From contig JAQFVV010006293.1 in the NCBI GenBank assembly GCA_028023455.1, forward strand, positions 3,543,844 to 3,607,843: a DNA stretch of 64,000 bases. The letters are read 5' to 3'. Below the pieces are notes generated by a model that ran no database searches, was not told where the DNA came from, and saw only the letters and a program-made list of their open reading frames with translations. This DNA comes from Epiperipatus broadwayi (lineage: Eukaryota; Onychophora; Udeonychophora; Euonychophora; Peripatidae). Shown here one piece after another: positions 24,315 through 34,712 of this stretch. The position numbers were made by a program, and so were the translations under genes. Positions within the stretch are counted from its first letter, which is position 1. Each line of letters starts with the position of its first letter.

Positions 24315-25921
24315 GTGAGTGTGTAGCTTGCAATAAGTTAACCATTTTTTTTATAAAAAAAATATGGGAAAAATTTAACTTTTTACATTTTTTTTTTTCA
24401 CATTGAAACATGCACTAAGTGATTGATTGGCTTTTATAATTTACAAAGTGAACAAATATATAATTTTAATGATATCTTTAAATAAGCTTTTTGTTTAAAA
24501 AAAAGTTGTAGTAGTAATTATACACAATTTTAATAACTGACATGGAATTTCTGTAATATTAAAATTTTATATTTTTAATTGCATGGACATATTTGTATGT
24601 GTGTGATCTTTTTTTTTTAACACAACTGTTTTTTTCTTATTGGTTTTGAGATCTAAACTTTTGTTAATACTTTATGGTTTTTAAATATTTTTATCTATAT
24701 TTTATTTTTATCAATTTTAAAGTTTTTTTTTTGTAGTTTTATATATATTTTAACTTCTTTATCTATAGAATATTTTGGACTGCACTAGGGTGACAGTAGT
24801 AATTTTTATATGAGATATATTATAGATATATAAACAATTCTAAAAAATGCTGCTCAGATTATTAACCCTTTATAAACTTTTTTAGTTTTAATTATTAAAG
24901 TTAATGAATCAAAAAGTATTTTAATTAAGAGAGAGAGAGAGAGCCAAAATCTTCTAAAGTTAAATATTTATTTATTTCAAACTAAAAAACAAAAATTATT
25001 TGCTTAGTTTGTAATTGCTAATACTTTTACATATATGGACATGTACAATATATATATATAAATGCAATGTGTTCAGCTGATATTATTAATGCATCATTAT
25101 ATCAACTAAGATATAAAAAGTTTTTAACATTTGATAGAAAGAATTTGCAAGCTATCATTGACAATAATAAAATATTATTACTATGAAGTTGTTAGATTCA
25201 TAAAGTTTGCTCTGTGCAAATCACTTAATATTATTTTATACATTTGAGTACATTATATATTTATCAATAGTAGTATTTTTAAATTTTTAGCATCTTATTT
25301 TAAGTAGGAAATAATACATTTTTTTATTTAAATATTTTTAATTTGTGTTTTTATGAACATTTGAGTTTTCATTACATCTTTTGTTTTAGGTATAATCCTT
25401 AATATATTGTAAAAAAAAAAATCACACAATCAAAAAATAATAAAAATTTCTGCAATAGATAACATCATTTTAAATCTGCAGAATATAATTTCAGTAAGCA
25501 TTTTTAATGTCAAAATTATAAACATATTTATTTGCATTTATTAAACATGATGTTAATTGTTATTTCAAAATCTAGAACAATGAAGAATTCAAAAATCTAT
25601 AATTAACAGAATTAGAAGAGGGGGGGGGGTAGTTGATGAGAACTGATTTCTTTGTAGAAAAGTGAATATTTCTATGTAGTATATATTGATATGTGTATAG
25701 TTTTTTCACATCTATAACAAACAAATGGTGATTAATATAGCAATATAAATAGTTATTTAATGTTGCATTTTTCTTTAATATGTTAAAAAAATGATATAAA
25801 TATGCAAAATGTTTTAGTTTTAAATCACTTTTTTTGATACTTAGACAAAAGATGTAAGGATAAAAGTCTTAGTAGGTATTTTTATTAGAAAATAAATATG
25901 ATAAAAGTTTTATTATTATAG
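24315..25921. other. Intron between exons 2 and 3
   Basis: AT-rich intron with a GTGAGTG donor and a TTATTATAG acceptor. It holds a short GA dinucleotide run near 24930 and a poly-G run near 25621. No transposon or further exon was recognised. Confidence 0.6.
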
Positions 25922-26041
25922 GAAGAGCGATCTCTAAAATCCAGATTTGAAGCTGAACCATTGATAACCCAGGTATCAACTAATGAGCCGCTCAGATCAT
26001 ATACTTCATCCATATCTCGATCTTCTACCATTCAACCTTTG
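25922..26041 (+). CDS. Internal exon 3 of the Ser/Thr-rich protein gene
   Basis: A 120-bp segment (40 codons, phase 0-0) between TTATTATAG and GTGAGTG, with an in-frame TAG immediately upstream. The translation begins EERSLKSRFEAEPL, continues with STNEPLRSYTSS and ends ISRSSTIQPL. It has the same length as exon 1 and the same nucleotide opening as exon 2, so the three look like copies of one ancestral exon. Four Arg-directed serine or threonine sites (for example R-S-S-T) may be phosphorylated; this is inferred. The next coding exon recognised is about 16.9 kb downstream. Confidence 0.75.
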
Positions 26042-26584
26042 GTGAGTGCATCAGGAAACAATTAAATATATTGGATCAGATTAAAAAAAGTACTGCTAAA
26101 TGCAATTTTTTTTTAATGTGCTAATTTTAGGGTTATAAATATGCCAAGTTTTAAAATGTATGACAAATATAAAAGAAAAAATAGAAAAAAAAAAGGATTT
26201 TTTTTTTTTTACAATGAATACTGTAGAATATTGTAATAGCAAGTCTTAATGAATAAATATAGAAATGGCTAATAAAATAATTTATGCATTTGAAGTAAAA
26301 CTTCCAAAATTCTTATACAAGTAATAAAAATAATAACTGGAATAGTGCAGAAATAAGAGAATAATAATAAAAAAAAAAAGCTTGTGGGATTGGTGAAATA
26401 TATATATAATACAAATAAAGTGTTCGTTAATTAAAAACTATTGTAATAACTATAAAAATAATAAATATAATGATGATTAACTATTATATATATAATCTTT
26501 CGATTTGCAGAAATACTTTCGGTTAATTCCTTAATCCTTTTCAACTCGTGTTAAATCCAAAAAACATAACAGGAGCAAATACTT

Positions 26585-27260
26585 TCAACTCAAATTCCAC
26601 GAATCTTGAATTTTAACATTAGTAGTTTGTCTACTAATTATATTCATTTTATTTCTATTTATTAAAATTGCCTTCTTAATTTTTCTTTTATTATGGCTTC
26701 TCTCTTCATGAAGAATCTTAACATTTTCAAGATCAAACTTAAATTTATATTTAAATGTCCTTTCATGATCCAATAAAACTGAAGCAGTCATTAAATCATT
26801 ATTTTTACTTTTCACACGCTTGTATAACAATTCATGCTCCTTTAATCTTTTTTCTGTATTTTACCTCAGTTCATCTATATATGATAACTTACATCCACAA
26901 AAAATTTGATATACAACATTACTTTTTTACTTGACAGGTATGAGACTTTTAGAAATATTCACTAACTTATTAATGTTATTTATAACACAAAATGAAACAT
27001 TATAACACATTCTATATATATATCCTTAAAAAATTTCACTTGAGCATTTGAAATCTATGGAATAGATATCCATTTTTTATTATCAATCTTCAACTCCTTT
27101 TTTAAATCATTGTACTTTTTTAAATTGACATAAAGTATTATTAATCTGTTCAATCTTATAACTAACTTCAAGCAATTCCTTGGCAAATATCTCAATATTT
27201 TTTAATTTATCACTTCAGTAATGACATAATTTTTTATTACGAAACAAAAAAGATCTAAAA
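26585..27260 (-). pseudogene. Penelope-like GIY-YIG endonuclease region, broken
   Basis: From 27260 downward, SFLFRNKKLCHY, DKLKNIEIFAKELLE and VVYQIFCGCKLSYIDEL can be read with stops between them. The uninterrupted C-terminal frame 26830-26585 follows (KRVKSKNNDLMTASVLLDHE, KILHEERSHNKRKIKKAIL). The GIY-YIG core VVYQI...SYIDE has Asp where the related copy at 52 kb has Gly (GYIGES), so the endonuclease is damaged as well as frame-broken. In the family this domain nicks the target DNA. Confidence 0.7.
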
Positions 27261-27313
27261 CTTGCCTTCTTATGCATAATTGGTACTTTTGATTTACAAT
27301 TTATATAATTCCT
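27260..27313. repeat. 54-bp direct repeat, left copy
   Basis: Perfectly identical to 28531-28584; on the minus strand it covers 18 codons of the Penelope-like ORF (RNYINCKSKVPIMHKKAS). The two copies flank the insert at 27314-28530. Confidence 0.95.
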
Positions 27314-28530
27314 GGTTGTCGTCGATGAGCAACCATATCCGACTGGATGGCGCAGTTATCACGCTAAAACTATAAAATATGATCATTCACAGGCCGTTAA
27401 TTATAATCATTTTGATGTGTTTTTTGTAATGCGAAAATAAAAACAAAAGAAAATCTTCTTTTTTAAATATTATTTTTTATTAACGTATACAAATTAAATG
27501 ATAATAATAAATGTAAAATAAAATAAACAAATTACAATTCGATTCATCTTTTTTAGTTTTCTTTTTATTAGAAAAATCAATTTTCTATCGAAGATTTTTT
27601 TACTGGGGTTACGGCTTTTTTTTTTTCTTGTTTACCGCTATTTTTTATTTCAAATAGAATGACAACTAAAAGTAAAAGTTGTTACGGTTAGGTTTAGGGT
27701 TAGTTTTAGGGTTAGTTTTAGGGTTAGGTTTAGGGTTAGCTTTAGGGTTAGTTTTAGTGTTAGGTTTACGGTTAAAATAAAAAATATCAAAATCGTATTT
27801 TTGTAAATATTTTTTTTTACTAAAATCTATAAAATAAATGATAACACTAAATGTAAACTATATTCAACAAAGTATAACAGTAGTCAGAGAAAAGAAAGAA
27901 ACTAAAACTTTTTTAAACAACGACAAATATATTTATATAAAATGTTTACAATATATGCTTTTTATGACATTTTAAAAAACAGTGTACAATTGTACTTTTC
28001 TTATTGGATATTTTTGTGTTAACACTCTTTTTTATTTCAAAAATATACACACGGTACAATCTTAAAATGTCTTGTGGAAATGTTATGAACAGTACGTTAC
28101 TTGACGCGTTACCTAATTCAATTCACTTTATACATATATCTCGTCAACATTTACTACTTAAAACTTCAATACACTACGGTGTAAAAAGTCTGTTAATTAT
28201 TACTTTACAAAATCTGAACATTTCAATACTTTAAAATAAAAAAAAATCCAATGAAAATAACATTTCCATCCAATTCAAAAAAACACACCCTCTCCCCAAG
28301 CCATAACCATTTTATAAACTGTGCAAATTGGGAAAATGTATTTGCTGCGTAAACATACATGCTGTACTGCGATGCGACGTAGCGGCCTGCAATCTGTAGT
28401 AAAACAACAAAAGTTGTATTATAGAAAACGCGTGTTCGAATGTGCCGGCCGCGGAAACGGCATTTTTATGTGTTTTAGCGCGAAAACAACGCCATCCAGT
28501 GGGATATGGTGGCTCATCAATGACAACTTC
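27314..28530. mobile_element. 1.2-kb element with inverted ends inside Penelope-like element A
   Basis: The ends form imperfect inverted repeats of about 57 bp. The left end has GTTGTCGTCGATGAGC, CCATATCC, ACTGGATGGCG and CGCTAAAAC; the right end is the mirror, CTCATCAATGACAAC preceded by CGCCATCCAGT. The GATGGCG core resembles that of the Merlin elements in this window, so it may belong near that superfamily. It has no transposase frame. It contains a telomere-like tract. The flanking duplication is 54 bp, far longer than the 8-9 bp usual for Merlin. Confidence 0.75.
27681..27776. repeat. Degenerate TTAGGG/TTTAGGG-like tract
   Basis: About eight units of the form GGTTAG(G/T)TTTAG occur in tandem, an interstitial telomere-like or self-templated low-complexity tract within the inserted element. 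It is not a chromosome end, because sequence continues on both sides. Confidence 0.85.
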
Positions 28531-28584
28531 ACTTGCCTTCTTATGCATAATTGGTACTTTTGATTTACAATTTATATAATTCCT
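28531..28584. repeat. 54-bp direct repeat, right copy
   Basis: Identical to 27260-27313. It directly precedes (in + coordinates) the reverse-transcriptase part of Penelope-like element A. Confidence 0.95.
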
Positions 28585-28842
28585 TTCTTGCAATGGTTTG
28601 ATTATTAATTTATAATTTAAGATACTATTATTTCTTGTAATAAATAAATCCAAATACTTAATACTTTTGTCCTGTTCTTTTTCAATAGTCCATTTCAAGC
28701 CATTCAAATTATTTAACTTTTCTACAAGCAAATTTATAGTATTACTAGGTCTGCCAACTAAAACACCATCCACATAACTTTTGTAAATTTTAATTTCTTT
28801 ACAAATACACATATCTAAAATTTTCTTCTCATATATATACAA
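28585..28842 (-). pseudogene. Penelope-like reverse transcriptase fragment
   Basis: The minus-strand frame reads KSYVDGVLVGRPSNTINLL, then LKWTIEKEQDKSIKYLDLFI. This is the palm motif C region (normally YVDD) and the following I-E-x-E...I-x-(F/Y)LDL block typical of Penelope-like reverse transcriptases. The second catalytic aspartate is Gly here (YVDG), so polymerisation would be abolished. The frame opens at 28842 with the 5' part of the protein missing and runs into the inserted element at 28530. Confidence 0.8.
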
Positions 28843-28860
28843 AACAAAATTACAAACTTG

Positions 28861-29690
28861 TATATAATAGTTAATTACTGTTATATATTTTTTGTTATAT
28901 ATATATATTTAATGTATTTTTGACAATTATGTGTTTTTTTAAAAGGTATTAATAAACATATATATATATATTAATTGATTTATAAAATTATATATCTATT
29001 TATGCTGATTATCAGAACAATCTTAATCCATTTTGATTATATAACTTGTTGATTTTCATATTTTATTAATTTACTTATTTACGTGTTTATTAAAAATAGA
29101 ATTGTGGCAGTGATTGTAGTGAAAATTAATCCATTATTGGTTTATTAATTAAAAATATATTTTAAATCACTTTAAATGACTTCAAAAATTTTTATAAATA
29201 AATAGAACTGATATAATTTTTTTTTTTTATGTGCACTTTTAACAAAAATGATTCAACTATCTCTTATTAACATTTATCATTTGTATATATTTATACATAT
29301 ATATATAATTGAAAATCATAATACAGTATAATACTAGACAGAAAGCAAAATTTTACTAAAATTCTCTCACAACCATGGTTTTGTTACAAATAGACCAAAA
29401 CTATGGTTATGAGAGAATTTTAATAAAATTTTTTTTGTCAAATATTTTAATGTTATATGATTTTCTATTTCATTTATCATTATTAGTATAGGATTAGGAA
29501 AAATTGAATTTTATATATATATATTTAATTTTATGTGTATTTTTTTTTTTCACTTTGTATCTACATTATTTTTCTTATTCTGTTGCACAAATAAATTGCA
29601 CTGGTCACATATTTTTAATCTATATTTGATAATTAGGGAGTGGTTTTTTTTTTTTTTTACTTTTGTACAGGAGCAATTATTAGAATAGTA
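28861..29690. other. AT-rich intronic stretch
   Basis: No gene recognised. It contains TA-rich microsatellites and the hairpin at 29347-29432. Confidence 0.5.
29347..29432. repeat. Long imperfect hairpin, about 37-bp arms
   Basis: The arm with AATTCTCTCACAACCATGG (29347-29383) is mirrored by CTATGGTTATGAGAGAATT (29396-29432) around a 12-nt loop. It could be a small foldback relic; no target duplication could be fixed. Confidence 0.85.
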
Positions 29691-30099
29691 AATAAATATA
29701 TTATAACGATCGAAATGAAAGTGAAGATCGAATCTAACCGCAAACTACATATCTGCTCCACAGGGCGCCATCTAGGCATTTAAACCTAGAAAAATTTATA
29801 GAGTAGGCAGATACGCGCTGTTAAGATTCCACTTTATTTAAATATTCAGATCGTTAGCCCAAGTCACTAGCTCAATGCAGTAGCAGAGATAATAAAATAT
29901 AAATTTTATATCTTAAATATAAAAGAATAAAAGCCACTGCCAGAAATTAACACCTAAAAATATTTATTTACGCACATATAAAATAACATTTAAATTTTGA
30001 GGAATAAATTCAACATTTTAGATTTTTCTATTAATCTTTAGTTTTACATTTAAGTAAATTACAACCATGAGTTTAATATTTATTTAGTGAGTCAAGTAT

Positions 30100-30890
30100 G
30101 AATAGACTACATAGATCTGCATTTGAAAAGAAAATATTCTTCCCTGATTTAACCTTAGGCAACAAATTTCGCAATCAAACCGGCGCCAATCCATCTGATA
30201 CATTTATGTATTCAATATAGCATGAAAATACGACAACACAAAATACTATACTGTCCGAAATGTACATCTGATCAGTAAGTAGAATTAGAGAAGACATTGT
30301 CTCTCCACCAACAGGAATGTTACATCTGTTGGCGAGTAGAACAATAAACATAAAACTCCATAGGAATGGACTGCGGTCCTTTGCCGTCTTACAAACCCAT
30401 CCATAGGCAAACAGAAGGTGTGTGGCGTATATATATAATCCTGCCCATAGCGGATCTCATACTACATCTACAATTACACAAATATATCCAATCCATTGAA
30501 CCAATTCAACTACGAAATGAATAACCTAAGATTACCCTCCCTTAATATAACTTTACAAAACTATATAGCCATTCACGCCCGACTTAAATTTAACATTTAA
30601 ATACGTTCGCACAGATTATTTTTATACAATTTGTTTTATAATGTCGAGTATAGATCGGCTGCCTAGATTCCACGGTCAAAAACATTCCAAATTAAACACA
30701 ACCGATCAAAATACAAAGTCAATCGATAACGTCAATTGCTGAGGGAATACAGGAGACCCTTTGGTGTTCATCATAAGACACCGCAGTGACATGTTGACTT
30801 ATATATTCTAATCGACTGTGAAAACCACAACATAATCAACCACTAACGAATCTATGCAACGTCTATACCCAATTTAAATGTAATGCATTT
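30100..30890 (+). pseudogene. Weak relic of a LINE RNase H / C-terminal region
   Basis: Across frames one can read AYIYNPAHSG, then DRLPRFHGQ, then LYILIDCENHN in the order and spacing seen at the 3' end of RNase-H-bearing LINE ORFs (PAHxG, an RL-rich block, H-x-L-x-DC-x-x-(Y/H)N). Many stops and frame changes intervene, and the zinc-knuckle cysteines are only partly visible. The surrounding 29.7-31.4 kb is less AT-rich than its neighbours, consistent with a separate origin. Clade is not assignable. Confidence 0.35.
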
Positions 30891-32031
30891 AATAATTTCT
30901 ACAATAAATATTACTACAAATAAAAATAATAAAATGGAAATGATTTTAGCAAAACTTAACTATATAAATTTAAACAATCAATTATTAATTTGAAAATCAA
31001 ATAAGAGTTCATTTTAAAATTTAAATTAGCTGAATCTTTAAAAAAAAACAATGACGAAAGTTCTTAATTACTTTTTTGTTGTTATTATTAATTTGTAAAG
31101 TTCATAGCTCACGGTAGAAGATTCCAGGTTTCTGCTTTTAATTCCCGCGACGCCTCCATTGGAAGATAATGTTCTGGAGATGGCAATAGCTGGTTCAAGG
31201 TATCACAGTCTTTTCATTTTTTTTTTTTTTATAGAGAGTGTGGTATGTGCGTCCTACCACATCTCTCAAACACAAAACGCTGGAACTGTCAGAAAAAACT
31301 GTATTTCCCTTTTTATATCATCCACACGGATTCAATCAACAAAACGTCACTAATCCATCACTTTCGTTAGGGTCCGAGCCAAGGCTTAGTGCTTCCATTG
31401 GTCAAGCTAATTTCTCTTTATTTTCTTATCTATCTTTCATCAGATCATTTTAATTATACAAGAGCCCAAGGCTAGCTTGCTTTTCAAAAAATTTATAAAC
31501 AATCATTTCCATTTACAGATTACAAGAATTAATTAATACCTGTTTTTATTTTTAAATCTTGTACTTTTTTTTTTATAAAAAAAGTACGTTCAAATACTTA
31601 TTTATTTGTTTTTTTAAAAAAAATATTTTTAAAGTTTGGCATCTGTGCGAATGTATATACGTTTAACAAACATTTTAATTTTAGCGTTTAGTTTTTTACT
31701 TTTATTTGTGAACTCTTAAGTTTTTATTTTAAATTAATGTAACGACATATTTATATATCGTTACAATATAGAATTTTCATAAATTTTGAGGTAATTAAAC
31801 ATTTAACTGGATCAACATATACTTCAAAGTGCCGTAAAATATAAGAAATTGATTCAAGTTTTTACTTATAATATCACTTTTCTCAAAGCTAAATAAACGT
31901 TTTAAGTAAAAAAGGAAAAGAAAAAGGTAACATTATTTTAAAAATATAAATGCAGTTTTAAATGTACAGATTTTTATATTATAAAAAATTGCAATTATTA
32001 AGTTTTTAAAATGATTGGTAAACAGTGTAAG
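30891..32031. other. Non-coding stretch, nothing firm
   Basis: The segment 31100-31450 is comparatively GC-rich but gives only short overlapping frames with no motif. No splice-bounded exon was recognised. Confidence 0.45.
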
Positions 32032-32580
32032 TACACCTGAATCTCGTTTTATGCAAATTTTTTAAATGCGATTCATGTTTTTTCTTAATATCTTTTTATG
32101 TAGTTTTCTTTTATGCAATAAAGAAGTTGATATTTCACTATATTTATTAGATATCCAGAAATATAAATTAATAACTTATTCTGACTTGAAATACTTTTTT
32201 CCCCAAAAATATAACATTATATTAGCAGCTAACGTGAATATGGCCTGAAGCTATTTATAAGCTTAGCTTTTACGTAAACAATCTACTTATACGTAGAGTA
32301 TAAAAATATCGCAATAAATATTCAAAAAATTTAGACTTTTAAAACATATTTCATTAGATATAACAGAAATAAATAAATATTCTTTTAGATTTTTAAGAAT
32401 AATCAGAAATAAGAAAGATTTTGTTGATTTTGTAAACTGAAAATAATCTTTCTAGAAATGATAATGTATAATCTTTTTGTTTGGATTGCGATATCATTTT
32501 TTTAATATTTATAGAAACAAAATGTGAACATTTAAAATTTTGTTCTATCAAATGAAGCCAAATTTATTATTTTCTGATAA

Positions 32581-33859
32581 ACTGTAATAGCTAAACAGCA
32601 TTAAGCTGTTGCACATGCGCTTTGCAGATTTTAACTATAAATGACTGAATACAAACACTTCAAACACATGATAAAGTCTTTGGGAAAAGATAGAATGGCC
32701 AAGCCATCTATCTTTTCGAACCCAAACTCTTTTGTATGGGCAAATCTTAAGTGTCTGAAAGTGAAAGCGTGAAGATATTAAATAATCATTTTAAATTACT
32801 TTCACATGCTTGAATGAATGACGCTGGTGAAAATTACTAGAATTTATGATACATCATTCTTATTTGAAATTAAATATATGTAAATAAATCAATTATTTTA
32901 TATAGCGTGAAGTTTTATAAACTGTAATAGCTAAACAGCATTAAGCTGTTGCACATGCCCTTTGCAGATTTTAACTATAAATGACTGAATACAAACACTT
33001 CAAACACATGATAAAGTCTTTGGGAAAAGATAGAATGGCCTATCTATCTTTTCGAACCCAAACTCTTTTGTATGGGCAAATCTTAAGTGTCTGAAAGTGA
33101 AAGTGTGAAGATATTAAATAATCACTTTAAATTACTTTTACATGCTTGAATGAATGACGCTGGTGAAAATTACTAGAATTTACGATACATCATTCTTATT
33201 TGAAATTAAATATATGTAAATAAATCAATTATTTTATATAGCGCGAAGTTTTATAAACTGTAATAGCTAAACAGCATTAAGCTGTTGCATGTGCGCTTTG
33301 CAGATTTTAACTATAAATGACTGAATACAAACACTTCAAACACATGATAAAGTCTTTGGCCATTCTATCTTTTCCCAAAGACTTTATCATGTGTTTGAAG
33401 TGTTTGTATTCAGTCATTTATAGTTAAAATCTGCAAAGCGCATGTGCAACAGCTTAATGCTGTTTAGCTATTACAGTTTATAAAACTTTGCGCTATATAA
33501 AATAATTGATTTATTTACATATATTTAATTTCAAATAAGAATGATGTATCGTAAATTCTAGTAATTTTCACCAGCGTCATTCATTCAAGCATGTAAAAGT
33601 AATTTAAAGTGATTATTTAATATCTTCACGCTTTCACTTTCAGACACTTAAGATTTTCCCATACAAAAGAGTTGGGTTCGAAAAGATAGATGGCCAGGCC
33701 ATTCTATCTTTTCCCAAAGACTTTATCATGTGTTTGAAGTGTTTGTATTCAGTCATTTATAGTTAAAATCTGCAAAGCACATGTGCAACAGCTTAATACT
33801 GTTTAGCTATTACAGTTTATAAAACTTCGCGCTATATAAAATAATTGATTTATTTACAT
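32581..33859. mobile_element. MITE cluster: direct then inverted copies
   Basis: A unit of about 340 bp (starting ACTGTAATAGCTAAACAGC, holding GGGAAAAGATAGAATGGCC) appears twice in direct orientation and a third time partially. At about 33360 the order flips and the same units run back inverted to 33859. The block is flanked by ATTTTCTGATAA on both sides (32569-32580 and 33860-33871), a 12-bp direct repeat. A lone diverged relative sits at 60336-60515. Confidence 0.85.
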
Positions 33860-34009
33860 ATTTTCTGATAAGTAATAATCATTTAACCATATATTTTACA
33901 TTGATGTGTGAGACAAAGAAAAACGTCAGAAAATGCTGAAATCTGAGTTTGCTGTGATGAACAAGCTCTTAAATTCCAACAAGAGCTAAATAGTAGTAGT
34001 ATGTCTGTG

Positions 34010-34270
34010 TTATATACATGGAGAAACTTTTAGACAGAAAAAAGTTATAATAGCTTTTATTTTCTACTTAAAAAGAATGTATCTTTAAAATGTGTTTATA
34101 TTTTTTTTATACACATATGTACATGGAGAAACTTTTAGACAGAAAAAAGTTACAAGTAAAAATATTTAAGAACTTTTAATTTCTACTTAAAAAGAATGTA
34201 TCTTTAAAAGTTTTTAAATATTTTTACTTCATAACTTTTTTCTATCTAAAAGTTTCTCTATGTATATACA
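34010..34270. repeat. Direct plus inverted repeat cluster
   Basis: The segment with ACATGGAGAAACTTTTAGAC occurs at about 34015 and 34123 and again inverted at about 34230-34262 (TCTAAAAGTTTCTCTATGTA). It forms a strong stem next to the MITE cluster. Confidence 0.85.
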
Positions 34271-34712
34271 TGTATAAAAGAAAATTTAACCATTAGTCAT
34301 TATTAACACCCTCATAGAAGCCTGTTATATATAGAGGGTTGCACTAGTGGAAGAGCATTCTCTAACAGCTCAACATAGCAGTCTGGATATCGCGAGCTTT
34401 ATAAACAATTAGTAAAATTATCATCTCAAAATTTAATCTCTGATCACATTGTCAATAGAAAAACATTAACACAGCATAAGACTGAAGGTGGTACTAGTTG
34501 TACTTTCTCTTGTGACGAATCTGATTTCTTGCCAGTTTACAAACGAATCGCATATTGTCAAATAGCGATAATGATTAAAATATGTATGAAAAAATGTGAA
34601 ATATATTACACATAAAAACATATTGTTTTGAATAAAATTAAATACTGTAGTTAATAAAAAAAGTTTGTCTTGTATCAATTTTTTTCAAATATTTGAAATT
34701 TTTTATTAGTCA

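Larger units (their letters stand above)
26497..28860 (-). mobile_element. Penelope-like element A, 5'-truncated, interrupted
   Basis: On the minus strand, reverse-transcriptase sequence (28842-28585) is followed, after a 1.2-kb insertion, by the post-RT and GIY-YIG endonuclease region (27313-26585). The protein is closely similar in layout to that of the element at 51860-52820 (FRSFLFRN versus MKSFLFRN; KILHEERSHNKRKIKKA versus KILETERNNNKRKIKEA). Both belong to one Penelope-like family, which moves by target-primed reverse transcription. Inactivating changes and the insertion make it dead. Limits are approximate. Confidence 0.75.

Noticed and set aside
27681-27776. Chromosome end or true telomere
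   Set aside because: The tract is under 100 bp, degenerate, and embedded in an inserted element with sequence on both sides.
34320-34400. tRNA-like SINE (TAGTGGAAGAGCA word)
   Set aside because: The box-A-like word has no convincing box B at the right distance and no poly-A or target duplication.
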